From positions 81,233 to 145,232 of the forward strand of contig MGWS01000008.1 of assembly GCA_001801105.1 (NCBI GenBank): a DNA stretch of 64,000 bases, read 5' to 3'. Shown here one piece after another: positions 47,444 through 55,832 of this stretch. The stretch is from Gallionellales bacterium GWA2_60_18. Its GTDB lineage: Bacteria; Pseudomonadota; Gammaproteobacteria; Burkholderiales; Gallionellaceae. The notes under the pieces were generated by a model. The model saw only the letters and a program-made list of their open reading frames with translations, did no database searches and was not told the DNA's origin. The stretch's first letter is position 1. Each line of letters begins with the position of its first letter. Made by a program: the position numbers and the translations under genes.

Positions 47444-48642
47444 TCATCCACCCGGATCAAACGATGTCCTTCGTTTTTGCTGCTCCAGGACAGCCACACC
47501 CGCCCTCTTCCATCGATCAGTAGCGGGCTGTCGGATGCGTCCGCAGTGGATGCCAGCTTGGCCGGCACGGACCATGACTTGCCGCCGTCGCGGGAAGACA
47601 TCGCGACGATGCCGGTGTTCTCGCCGTCGAATTCCTTCCAGGCCAGAAACACGCGGACACCCAGGCTGAGCACGGCGGGGTGCGCCGCCTGTGCGGCGGG
47701 TTTGCCGAAGTTCAGCGGCGCCGAGAAAATCCTGCCGCCGTCGCTCGAATACGCATAGAACAGCCCGCGCTGTTGCGCCGCATTGCTGAACCATGCGGCG
47801 TGGTACACACCGTCCTTTGCTATCGAAAGCGCCGGCCCGTGATGCGGACAGGCCGCGACGTTCCAGTTCTCGTAACTGAGGCGCATCGCCGTCGCCTTGC
47901 GATCCAGTTTCACGATGGCATGGTCGCGGATATCGGTATCGTAGATATGGCGCCACACGACCACCGGGATGCTGTCGGTATCGAGCGCCATCGCAACGCG
48001 GCAGCATTCGCAGCTGTGATCCGCAACCTTGAAGTTGGGCCGGAAACTCCTGCCGCCATCATCCGACACCGTGTAGTACAGCGCGGCTCCGGGATAGTCC
48101 GTGCTGGCCTTGCGTGCGGCGCTCTGGTCGCGCTTGTCGAGCCAGGCGAGATAGACTTGCCCGGTGCCGCTCACCGCCAGCGCGTCGAAACGGTGGCTGA
48201 TGATCTCGCGGTTGTCATTCACGGTGATGGCCGGGCTGAAGCTGCGCCCGCCGTCGAGCGAGCGGCTGAACCGGATGTCGCCGGTCATCGGCTTATCGAG
48301 GCTGCGGGTCCAGGACACATACAGAACGCCGCCGCGTGTGACGAGCTTGGGACGGTTCTCGCCGTCCGCGGCGATCGCCTCCGGTTCGGAATTCACCTTC
48401 ACCGCTTCGGCGTAGCTCGCGCCTGCATCCTCGGAACGCCCGATCCACAGATAGCCGTCGCGCACCTGCGCGCGCCACAGGATACCTTCCTCATCGAATG
48501 TCGCAGTGGCCGCCAGTGCCGGTCTGGCCAGCATGTCCAGCCACATCTTCTCCATGTCGTGCGCCGGCGCAGGCGGGTTAGCTGCCTGGACATGGCCAAG
48601 GCATGCAGTGAGAAGAGCCAGCAGAAGCAATAATCGGTTCAT
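47440..48642 (-). CDS. exported BNR-repeat (sialidase-fold) protein with CECC motif
   Basis: A 400-residue protein with a signal peptide (MNRLLLLLALLTACLGHVQA) and a predicted beta-propeller. Four Asp-box repeats of the SxDGGxSF type are visible: SLDGGRSFS near 128, SDDGGRSFR near 193, SSDGGRIFS and SRDGGKSWS. Between them is DHSCECCRVAMALD (C211, C213, C214) and later AACPHHGPALS. The cysteine and histidine cluster suggests metal or haem binding rather than sialidase catalysis, for which the arginine triad is not evident. The ATG at 48640-48642 was chosen because it gives the signal peptide. It sits between a TonB-dependent receptor and a thioredoxin-like gene. Confidence 0.75.
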   Translation of the reverse strand: MNRLLLLLALLTACLGHVQAANPPAPAHDMEKMWLDMLARPALAATATFDEEGILWRAQVRDGYLWIGRSEDAGASYAEAVKVNSEPEAIAADGENRPKLVTRGGVLYVSWTRSLDKPMTGDIRFSRSLDGGRSFSPAITVNDNREIISHRFDALAVSGTGQVYLAWLDKRDQSAARKASTDYPGAALYYTVSDDGGRSFRPNFKVADHSCECCRVAMALDTDSIPVVVWRHIYDTDIRDHAIVKLDRKATAMRLSYENWNVAACPHHGPALSIAKDGVYHAAWFSNAAQQRGLFYAYSSDGGRIFSAPLNFGKPAAQAAHPAVLSLGVRVFLAWKEFDGENTGIVAMSSRDGGKSWSVPAKLASTADASDSPLLIDGRGRVWLSWSSKNEGHRLIRVDE

Positions 48643-48661
48643 CGCCGGCGACTTTATCACA

Positions 48662-50773
48662 TCACCTCCACGCGTTCTGGAGGCCAAGGTAGAAAGTGCG
48701 CGGCATGCCGGGTGCATAGCTGGTCGTGCCATTGGTGCTCTCGGCGAAACGGCGGTCGGTCAGGTTGTTGAACTTCGCAAACAACTCCAGTTCGCCGTCG
48801 AAGCGATAGCTGGCAGACAGGTTGAGCAAATCATGGCCGCTGTATTTCGTGGTGTTGGCATCGTCCATCCAGTAGCTGCCCAGTGTAACCACCTCCGCCG
48901 CGAAATTGCCGCCATGCAGGTAGCCCGGCGCATAACTCAAGCGCGTATTGGCGATCACGCGCGGCGCCAGCGCCATTTCCTTGCCGGTGAAATTCGCCGT
49001 ATTGGTGACCCATTCCTCGTAGCTATGTTTGGCATAGCTGTAGGCCAACTCCAGTTTCAGCGCATCGGCGATCTGCGCCGACACGCCCAGCTCCAGACCG
49101 CGGTGCAGGGTCTTGCCGCCGTTGACCGAGATCGGCGCATTGGTGGCCGGATCCTTCTGCGTCAGGACATCGTCGCGCTTGATCATGCGGTACAGCGACG
49201 CCTCCCAGGAGACACCCGCAACGGTCTTGCCGCGCAATCCGGTCTCGTAACTGTCCACTTTGACCGGCTTGAGCGCAAGATTGCCGGCGGCGATCTGTTG
49301 CGCCTGCAAGGCGCTGCTGGTCGCCGCAGGGCGGAACAACTGCCCTTCGGAAGGTGCGCGGAAGCTGTGGTTGTAGGTCGCGAAACCGTTCAACCTGTCG
49401 CTGAAGGCATAGGTAGCACCCAGCTTGGGGCTGAGGTGGCTGTAATTCGTTTTGGTGCTGGCGCTTTGACCATACCACTTCGTGCCCGACCCGGTGCCCT
49501 GAATGGCTGCCGCCGCCAGGTTGTTGCTGAAGTCGTAGCTCATGTCGTCGTAGCGCAAGCCACCGGTCAGGCGCAATGCCGCTGTCGGCGACATCTCGCC
49601 GTGCACATAGGGCGACACGCCCTGATAGGTCACCTTGTAGTCGTAGATACGGTTCTTGAGCGTGTAAGCGGTATAGACGGAGCCGACCTTGGTTGTCAGG
49701 ATGCTGTCTTCGGTGCGCCCCCCCGGGCTGTGATCCACATCGATCCCGACGATCAGCCGCGAGCGGTACGGCTCGAAGTCCATGCGGTATTTCGCCAGCA
49801 CGCCGAATGACTGGTTGCTGGTGTTATATAGGGTCGGGTCATAGCCCAGCGACCAGTTGGCCAGCAGGTCCATGCTGTCGTCGCGGACATAGGGCGTGAC
49901 GCTCAGCAGCGTGTTCGCGGTTTCCTTCTCGTAGGCAGCGGACAGGCGCAGCGCCTTCACCTTGCGCAGCGAGATCGGGGTGTAGTTGACCGTGGGATTG
50001 TTGAGATAGTCGGCCTGCGAAATCGCCGAGCTGCCTGCCGTCTGCTGGTCGATATCGGAGAATGTCCCCAGCACCTTCAGCATCGCATCCTCGCCCAGGG
50101 CGCGATCCCAGCGCACCGTGCCGCTGTTGCGCGTGTAGCCGGTCGCGTCGCGCCAGCCATCGGTCCTGGTCAGGTTGAGATCGGCGCGCACGCCGTTGTT
50201 GCCAAATGCGTTGCCCCCGGAGATCAGCGCGCGCTTCCAGCCGAAACTGCCCAGTTCGCCGCTCGCCTCCACTTCCGCCGCCGACGGGGGGCGCCGCGAC
50301 AGCACGTTCACCACGCCGCCGATCGCGTCTGAACCGTACAACGCGGAGCCCGGCCCCTTGGTCACCTCGATGCCGCCGGATTGCGGCAGGTTGATCTCAT
50401 ACAGGGCGTTGTGGTTGAAGAAGCCGGTGGAACGCACGGGGATGCCGTCCTCGAGATAGGCATATACCGGATTGGTGGTCAGCGGCTGGCGTATCGCCGT
50501 CTGGTGCCCTTCCCCGCCGGTGATGTTGACCCACACGCCCGGCACGCGCCCCATGATCTGCGACGGATGCGAAGCCTTGGCCGCACGCAACGCCTCGCCG
50601 GAAACCTTGCCCACTGTCGCGGCCACTTCCGATTTCTTCTGCGCCTCGCGCGTGCTGCTCACCACCACATCATCCAGCATCGCCGCGTCTTCCGCCGCAT
50701 GCACCGTCTGACCGAGCGCAACGCCCAACAGTCCCAACGCAAAACCGCCCAACCTACCCTGACGCACCTTCAT
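48662..50773 (-). CDS. TonB-dependent outer-membrane receptor
   Basis: The 703-residue receptor has a signal peptide (cleavage near AVHAAEDA), a TonB box-like DDVVVSSTRE, a plug domain (about 40-155, PSQIMGRVPGVWVNI, EVTKGPGSALYGSDAIGGVVNV) and a 22-strand-type barrel ending in FYLGLQNAWR with a terminal aromatic/positive pattern. There is no N-terminal signalling domain. It is the first gene of an operon that supplies its own TonB-ExbB-ExbD plus two periplasmic proteins. The substrate is not readable from sequence; a metal complex is my inference from the cysteine-rich partner. Confidence 0.92.
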   Translation of the reverse strand: MKVRQGRLGGFALGLLGVALGQTVHAAEDAAMLDDVVVSSTREAQKKSEVAATVGKVSGEALRAAKASHPSQIMGRVPGVWVNITGGEGHQTAIRQPLTTNPVYAYLEDGIPVRSTGFFNHNALYEINLPQSGGIEVTKGPGSALYGSDAIGGVVNVLSRRPPSAAEVEASGELGSFGWKRALISGGNAFGNNGVRADLNLTRTDGWRDATGYTRNSGTVRWDRALGEDAMLKVLGTFSDIDQQTAGSSAISQADYLNNPTVNYTPISLRKVKALRLSAAYEKETANTLLSVTPYVRDDSMDLLANWSLGYDPTLYNTSNQSFGVLAKYRMDFEPYRSRLIVGIDVDHSPGGRTEDSILTTKVGSVYTAYTLKNRIYDYKVTYQGVSPYVHGEMSPTAALRLTGGLRYDDMSYDFSNNLAAAAIQGTGSGTKWYGQSASTKTNYSHLSPKLGATYAFSDRLNGFATYNHSFRAPSEGQLFRPAATSSALQAQQIAAGNLALKPVKVDSYETGLRGKTVAGVSWEASLYRMIKRDDVLTQKDPATNAPISVNGGKTLHRGLELGVSAQIADALKLELAYSYAKHSYEEWVTNTANFTGKEMALAPRVIANTRLSYAPGYLHGGNFAAEVVTLGSYWMDDANTTKYSGHDLLNLSASYRFDGELELFAKFNNLTDRRFAESTNGTTSYAPGMPRTFYLGLQNAWR

Positions 50774-50840
50774 CCCGCTTCACCCTGATCGTATTTTCTG
50801 AAGTCGCTAGGGTATGTGAGTATCCCGACATTAGGAATGC

Positions 50841-51030
50841 GACAAATTGTCGCAGGCTGGAACAGCCTGTGGCACTTTGCGGTGCAGACTCATATCTGCG
50901 TAGCGGATGTGATGTCGGAACCACAAATCAAAGCAGGCTGGAACAGCCTGTAGCATTTTGCGGTGGAGGCTAACCTTCAGGTTATGCCGGAGCCACAAAT
51001 TGTCGCAGGCTAGAACAGCCTGTGGCGCAT
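50841..51030. repeat. three direct repeats, each with a GCAGGCTGGAACAGCCTG hairpin
   Basis: Copy 1 at 50841-50884, copy 2 at 50922-50965 (both 44 bases) and a shorter copy 3 at 50994-51030 share the pattern CACAAATTGTCG, GCAGGCTGGAACAGCCTG, TGGCACTTTGCGGTG with few changes. The middle part of each is a stem-loop (CAGGCT/AGCCTG). The two spacers contain their own small dyads (CAGACTCATATCTG, and GGCTAACC...GGTTATGCC). Confidence 0.8.
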
Positions 51031-51045
51031 ACATTTTTTTACAAA

Positions 51046-51081
51046 CTCGGGTAGTGCCATGCATTCCCGAGCCGCTATACT
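51046..51081 (+). promoter_or_regulatory. candidate operator and -10 box of the TolC-MacAB-like operon
   Basis: CTCGGG (51046-51051) and CCCGAG (51066-51071) form a 6-bp inverted repeat with 14-base spacing, immediately followed by TATACT (51076-51081), 22 bases before the first ATG. No good -35 hexamer is seen, which would fit an activator-dependent promoter. This is a prediction from position and symmetry only. Confidence 0.4.
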
Positions 51082-51102
51082 GATACGGACTGATTTAAAA
51101 CC

Positions 51103-52506
51103 ATGCTCATGCGACCGAATCTCGAACTTCCCTTCGCGCTTGTCCTGCTCTGTCTGTGGAGCGGTATCGCCTGTGCGGAGAGCGACCCTCTAGACACCGA
51201 AGCCGCGCTGCCGCTCAAACCCGCCTTGCGCCTGAATGCCGCGGTCGGAGACCCGTGTGCGGACGCGATGCCGCAGGGCGCGCTCGGTCTGCCCGACGTG
51301 GTCAACCTCGCCCTGTGCAACAACCCGCAGACGCGTGAGGTATGGGCGAGTTCGCGGGTGCAGGCGGCGCAGGTCGGGGTGAACAAGGGGAGCTACCTGC
51401 CCGGCCTCAGCCTGAGCATCTCCGGCAACCGCAACGAGCCCGGCACCAGCCAGCGCAGTCTCGGCCTGACGCTCTCCTATCTGCTGTATGACTTCGGCAC
51501 GCGTGCCGCCAATCTGGAGAATGCGCGCCAGTTGCTTGCGGCGGCGAGCGCATCGCAGGACGGCACGGTGCAGGCGGTGTTCCTCTCCGCAGTGCAGTCC
51601 TACTATCAGGCGCATGCGACGCAGGCCGCGCTGGATGCCGCGCGCGAATCGGAGCGTGCCGCGCAGCAGAGCCTGGCCGCCGCCGAGGCACGCTACCGCG
51701 CGGGCAGCGCCACGCCCGCCGACAAGCTCCAGGCGCAGACCGCCTGGTCGCAATCGAAACTTGCACGCATCACTGCCGAAGGCGCACTGAAGAAAGCGCA
51801 GGGCACGCTGGCGAACATCATCGGGCTGGATGCCAACCGCGGCGTGGCGCTGGCCAGCGCGGTTGGCGAGAACGTCCCGGCCGACTTCGACCAGGACGTG
51901 GATACGCTGATCACGGAAGCCCGCCGGCTGCGTCCCGACCTGCGTGCCGCCGAGGCGCAGGTGAAGGCCGCCGAAGCCAGCGCGAATGCGGCGCGCGGCG
52001 CGAGCAAGCCCAGTGTTTCACTGAGCGCATCGACCGAACAGGTCAACAGCGCGGGCAGCACCTCGCACGGCTCGTCGCTCGGTGTCAGCGTGAGCGTGCC
52101 GCTGTTCGCCGGCTATGCTCCGACCTATCGCATCCGCGCCGCCGAGGCGCAACTGGAAGCGCAACAGGCACGCACGGAGCAGGTGCGCCTGCAGGTCGCG
52201 CTCGACGTGTGGAACGCCTATTACAACCTCAATACCGCCACGCAGTCGCTGCGCACGTCGATCGACCTGCTGAACAGCGCGGAACAATCGGAGCGCGTCG
52301 CGCTCGGACGCTACCGGGCCGGCGTCGGCAGCATACTGGACGTGCTGAACGCGCAAAGCGCGCTGGCTTCCGCGCGCCAGCAACGCATCCAGTCCGGCCT
52401 CGACTGGAACGTCGGTCGCGCCGCGCTGGCGCAGGCCATGGGCAGCCTGGACGAGAACCTGTTGCAATCCCTTGCCCCCGCAGCAACCGAGAAAGACCAG
52501 CCATGA
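51103..52506 (+). CDS. TolC-family outer-membrane efflux channel
   Basis: A 467-residue outer-membrane factor with signal peptide (LELPFALVLLCLWSGIACAES) and two OEP domains: the first begins LPDVVNLALCNNPQTREVWASSRVQAAQVG, the second has RLRPDLRAAEAQVKAAEA and ends RYRAGVGSILDVLNAQSALASARQQ. It is the first gene of a tripartite operon and overlaps the adaptor gene (ATGA). It could also serve the type I secretion system, which has no channel gene of its own here. Confidence 0.93.
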   Translation: MLMRPNLELPFALVLLCLWSGIACAESDPLDTEAALPLKPALRLNAAVGDPCADAMPQGALGLPDVVNLALCNNPQTREVWASSRVQAAQVGVNKGSYLPGLSLSISGNRNEPGTSQRSLGLTLSYLLYDFGTRAANLENARQLLAAASASQDGTVQAVFLSAVQSYYQAHATQAALDAARESERAAQQSLAAAEARYRAGSATPADKLQAQTAWSQSKLARITAEGALKKAQGTLANIIGLDANRGVALASAVGENVPADFDQDVDTLITEARRLRPDLRAAEAQVKAAEASANAARGASKPSVSLSASTEQVNSAGSTSHGSSLGVSVSVPLFAGYAPTYRIRAAEAQLEAQQARTEQVRLQVALDVWNAYYNLNTATQSLRTSIDLLNSAEQSERVALGRYRAGVGSILDVLNAQSALASARQQRIQSGLDWNVGRAALAQAMGSLDENLLQSLAPAATEKDQP

Positions 52507-53657
52507 AAAAACCCATCATCCTGACACTCGCCGCCCTTGCGCTCGCCGGTGCCGGTGTTGCCGCCTACCGCCAGTTCCAGTCTGTCGCACCGGAACAGCA
52601 ATACCGTCTGGAGGCCGCCGGAAAAGGCGACCTGACCCAGACCGTATCGGCCAACGGCACGATCAATCCGGTCTCGCTGGTGAACGTCGGCACGCAGGTC
52701 TCCGGCACGGTGAAGCGACTCTATGTGGATTTCAACAGCAAGGTGGAAAAGGGACAGGTGCTGCTGGAACTGGACGACGCGTTGCTATCCGCGCAGCAGA
52801 AACAGAGCCTGGCCAGTGAAAGGAGCGCCGCCGCCACGCTGGAACTGGCCAGTGCCAATGAAAAGCGCATGCGCGATCTTTTCGCACAGGAATACGTCTC
52901 GCGCCAGGAACTGGATGCCGCGATACAGGCGAAGAAATCCGCCGAGGCGCAGTTGCAACAGACTCGCGCCGCAGTGGAAAAGGACAGGGCCAACCTCGGT
53001 TATTCGGTGATCCGCTCGCCGGTGTCCGGCGTGGTGGTCGACCGCACGGTGGACGTCGGCCAGACCGTCGCCGCCAGTTTGCAGACCCCCACCCTGTTCA
53101 AGATCGCGCAGGACCTTTCCAGCATGCAGATCGACGCGAACTTCGCCGAGGCGGACATCGGCAGCATCCGCGTCGGCCAGACGGCGCGCTTCGGCGTGGA
53201 TGCCTTCCCCAACCGCAATTTCAACGGCAAGGTGCGCCAGATCCGGCTGAACCCGACCCTGCAACAGAACGTCGTCACCTATGACGTGGTGATCGACGTG
53301 GACAATCCGGAGCTGATCCTGCTGCCCGGCATGACCGCCTATGTGAGCATCGCGGTGGCGGAACGCAAGGATGCGCTGCTGGTGCCGAACGCCGCACTGC
53401 GTTTCAAGCCGGCCAACGCGGAAGCCGGCAAGCGCAACGGCGAACGCAAACAGAAGCGCGACGCCTATAGCGGACAGGTATATGTGATGCGGCAGGGAAC
53501 GCTGGCGCCGGCAAGCGTCACGCTCGGCATCACCGACAGCCGCAACACCGAGATCACCGGCGGCGAACTCAAGGCGGGTGAACAAGTAGTGGTCGGCGAT
53601 GCGCAGGCGGCGAACGGCTCATCGGGCAGCCCCTCGCTGCGCATGAGATTGTTCTGA
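52503..53657 (+). CDS. MacA-like periplasmic adaptor (membrane fusion protein)
   Basis: The 384-residue adaptor has an N-terminal membrane anchor (PIILTLAALALAGAGVAAY), a lipoyl half SANGTINPVSLVNVGTQVSGTV, a coiled-coil hairpin (about 100-165), the second lipoyl half YSVIRSPVSGVVVDRTVDVGQTV and a beta-barrel. The ATG at 52503 overlaps the TolC stop. Its own stop shares one base with the next ATG. Linked to MacB-type genes, it should open the channel for efflux from the periplasm. Confidence 0.93.
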   Translation: MKKPIILTLAALALAGAGVAAYRQFQSVAPEQQYRLEAAGKGDLTQTVSANGTINPVSLVNVGTQVSGTVKRLYVDFNSKVEKGQVLLELDDALLSAQQKQSLASERSAAATLELASANEKRMRDLFAQEYVSRQELDAAIQAKKSAEAQLQQTRAAVEKDRANLGYSVIRSPVSGVVVDRTVDVGQTVAASLQTPTLFKIAQDLSSMQIDANFAEADIGSIRVGQTARFGVDAFPNRNFNGKVRQIRLNPTLQQNVVTYDVVIDVDNPELILLPGMTAYVSIAVAERKDALLVPNAALRFKPANAEAGKRNGERKQKRDAYSGQVYVMRQGTLAPASVTLGITDSRNTEITGGELKAGEQVVVGDAQAANGSSGSPSLRMRLF

Positions 53658-54361
53658 TGACGGGCAAGGTCATCCGCATCGAAGGGCTGCACAAGTCCTA
53701 TCCGACTTCCGCCGGCGCGTTCCCGGCATTGAAGGAGGTCAGCCTCGAGGTCGCGCCCGGCGAATTTGTCGCCATCATGGGGCCGTCCGGTTCGGGCAAG
53801 TCCACCTTCATGAACATCCTCGGCTGCCTCGACCGTCCGAGTGCCGGACGCTATGAGCTGGACGGGCGCGACGTCGCGCAACTGGACCAGGACGAGCTGG
53901 CGGCGCTGCGCAACCGCACCATCGGCTTCGTATTCCAAGGCTTCAACCTGCTGCCGCGCATGTCGCTGCTGGACAACGTCGCGCTGCCGCTGATCTATGG
54001 CGGCGTGGAGCTCGCCGAACGCCGCCGACGCGCGCATGAAATGCTCGCCAAAGTCGGCCTGGAAGACAAGGCGAACTCCCTCCCCAGCCAGATCTCCGGC
54101 GGCCAGCAGCAGCGCGTCGCCATCGCCCGCGCGCTGGTCAACCGCCCGCGCCTGATCCTTGCCGACGAACCCACCGGCAACCTCGACAGCCGCACCGGCG
54201 AAGAGATCATGACGCTGTTCGACGGCCTCAACCGCGAAGGCATCACCATCGTGCTGGTCACGCACGAGACCGACATCGCACGGCACGCGAAACGCCAGGT
54301 GCATTTTCTGGACGGTCGCATCGTCAGCGACGCAGAAATGCATGCCGGGCTGACGGCATGA
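53657..54361 (+). CDS. MacB-type ABC transporter ATP-binding protein
   Basis: The 234-residue ATPase (LolD/MacB subfamily) has Walker A GPSGSGKST near residue 41, Q-loop FVFQGFNLLPRMS, signature ISGGQQQRVAIARAL near 148 and Walker B LILADEPTGNLDS. In MacB this domain is fused to the permease; here it is a separate gene overlapping the permease gene by 4 bases. Confidence 0.94.
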   Translation: MTGKVIRIEGLHKSYPTSAGAFPALKEVSLEVAPGEFVAIMGPSGSGKSTFMNILGCLDRPSAGRYELDGRDVAQLDQDELAALRNRTIGFVFQGFNLLPRMSLLDNVALPLIYGGVELAERRRRAHEMLAKVGLEDKANSLPSQISGGQQQRVAIARALVNRPRLILADEPTGNLDSRTGEEIMTLFDGLNREGITIVLVTHETDIARHAKRQVHFLDGRIVSDAEMHAGLTA

Positions 54362-55578
54362 AACTCGCTATGCTCGGCGAAGCCTGGCGCGCGATGGGCG
54401 CCAACCGGCTGCGCACCTTCCTGACCATGCTCGGCATGGTGATTGGCGTGGGCGCGGTGGTGCTGATGATGTCGGTCGGCCAGGGCGCGCAATACGCGAT
54501 TCAGCAGACCATCTCGGCGATGGGCAGCAACCTGTTCATCCTGATCTCCGGCAGCACCTCGGTCGGCGGGGTGCGTTCCGGTGGCGGCGGCAACTACACG
54601 CTCAAAGTCGCCGATGCCGATGCCATCACCGAGTTGCCCGGCGTGCAGGTCGCGGCGCCAATCCATTCCGGCAGCGCGCAGGTCGTCTATGGCCCGAACA
54701 ACTGGAACACCTCCGTGATCGGTACCACGCCTGCCTATCTGGAAGCGCGCTCCTGGCCGGTCGCCTCCGGCCATGCGTTCACCGAGTCGGACGTACGCTC
54801 GGGCACGCGCGTCGCGCTGATCGGCCAGACCGCCGCGCAGAACCTGTTCGGCGACGACGACCCGGTGGGCAAGACCATCCGCGTCCGCCAGAGCCCGTTC
54901 ATCATCCTCGGTACGCTGGCCGTCAAGGGACAGGGCATGGACGGACGCGACCAGGACGACGGCATCATCATCCCGCTCACCACGGCACAGCGCCAGGTGT
55001 TCGGCAGCCAGTTCCCCGGCTCGGTGCGCATGATCATGGTGCAGACCGCCACGCAGGAGATCATGCCCGCCGTGGAGAAGGAAATGAGCGCGCTGCTGCG
55101 CCAGCGCCACCGCATCCGCGAAGGCATGGACGATGATTTCTTCCTGCGCAACCTCACCGCCGTGGCGGATTCGGCGGCGGAGAGCACGCGCATCATGTCG
55201 CTGCTGCTCGGCGCCATCGCCTCGGTGTCGCTGCTGGTCGGCGGCATCGGTATCATGAACATCATGCTGGTGTCGGTGACCGAGCGCACCCGCGAGATCG
55301 GCATCCGCATGGCCATCGGCGCGCGCCAGCGCGACATCCTGCTGCAATTCCTGCTGGAGGCCGTCATCATCTCGGTGATCGGATGCTTCATCGGCTTGCT
55401 GCTCGGCATCGGCGGCGCGCTGCTGACCGAGGCGCTGAGCGGCACGCCGGTCATCATCTCGTCCGGCTCGGTGATGGTGGCGTTCGGCGTCGCTGCGGCG
55501 GTCGGCATCTTCTTCGGCTTCTACCCGGCGCGCAAGGCCGCACAGCTCGACCCGATCGAGGCATTGCGCTATCAATAA
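54358..55578 (+). CDS. MacB-type ABC transporter permease
   Basis: The 406-residue permease has four membrane helices: one near residues 18-40 (NRLRTFLTMLGMVIGVGAVVLMM), a large periplasmic MacB_PCD domain (about 45-240), and three C-terminal helices in the FtsX domain with VGGIGIMNIMLVSVTERTREIGIRMAIGAR. This mechanotransmission fold moves substrates (peptides, lipids, antibiotics) from the periplasm into TolC. Substrate unknown. Confidence 0.94.
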   Translation: MKLAMLGEAWRAMGANRLRTFLTMLGMVIGVGAVVLMMSVGQGAQYAIQQTISAMGSNLFILISGSTSVGGVRSGGGGNYTLKVADADAITELPGVQVAAPIHSGSAQVVYGPNNWNTSVIGTTPAYLEARSWPVASGHAFTESDVRSGTRVALIGQTAAQNLFGDDDPVGKTIRVRQSPFIILGTLAVKGQGMDGRDQDDGIIIPLTTAQRQVFGSQFPGSVRMIMVQTATQEIMPAVEKEMSALLRQRHRIREGMDDDFFLRNLTAVADSAAESTRIMSLLLGAIASVSLLVGGIGIMNIMLVSVTERTREIGIRMAIGARQRDILLQFLLEAVIISVIGCFIGLLLGIGGALLTEALSGTPVIISSGSVMVAFGVAAAVGIFFGFYPARKAAQLDPIEALRYQ

Positions 55579-55587
55579 GAGCCTAGG

Positions 55588-55818
55588 TCAGCAACAGCCC
55601 TTGCCGTGCTGCTGAACCGGCGGGCAAGACACGGAGCCGAACGAGCAGAACACGCAACAATCCCCCGGTTCCGGCTTGAGCAAGGCATGGCAGTGGCTGC
55701 ATTCGTAGAACCACTGGCACAAATCCAGCGGCATGGTTTCCATTTTCCCCTGCCCGCAATGCGGACAGGTGAGCAGGGATTCGAGAACCGGCGCAAAGTC
55801 GGCGCGTTGCGGATCCAT
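55588..55818 (-). CDS. GDCCVxC-domain small protein
   Basis: A 76-residue cysteine-rich protein with TCPHCGQGKMETMP, FYECSHC and the hallmark GDCCVFCSFGSVSCPP. Family members (NCBI name GDCCVxC domain-containing (seleno)protein) sometimes carry selenocysteine in this motif; here all positions are cysteine codons. The CxxC pairs suggest zinc or a soft metal ligand. The ATG at 55816-55818 gives the usual length. It lies convergent to the MacB-like operon and 14 bases after the HD-GYP gene. Function unknown; the family is often found near metal-related genes. Confidence 0.8.
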   Translation of the reverse strand: MDPQRADFAPVLESLLTCPHCGQGKMETMPLDLCQWFYECSHCHALLKPEPGDCCVFCSFGSVSCPPVQQHGKGCC

Positions 55819-55832
55819 CCCGGCCCCCGCTT

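Larger units (their letters stand above)
50774..51102. promoter_or_regulatory. divergent promoter region of receptor and efflux operons
   Basis: This 329-base non-coding interval separates the receptor gene (minus) from the TolC-like gene (plus). It contains three direct repeats with hairpins (50841-51030) and a dyad with a -10-like TATACT near the plus-strand gene. A 77-codon open frame through the repeats on the minus strand merely translates the repeat units and is not supported as a gene. Confidence 0.7.

Noticed and set aside
47440..48642. True sialidase
   Set aside because: Asp boxes only define the propeller fold; I could not see the catalytic arginine triad and Asp/Tyr-Glu set, and the operon context is metal/receptor-like.
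50831..51064. 77-codon minus-strand open frame with repeated QAVPAC and SLHRK blocks
   Set aside because: It is the translation of the three direct repeats in the divergent promoter region; the protein periodicity follows the DNA repeat and there is no independent sign of coding.
55588..55818. Selenoprotein with in-frame UGA
   Set aside because: The GDCCVFC motif is encoded entirely by cysteine codons and the frame has no internal TGA.
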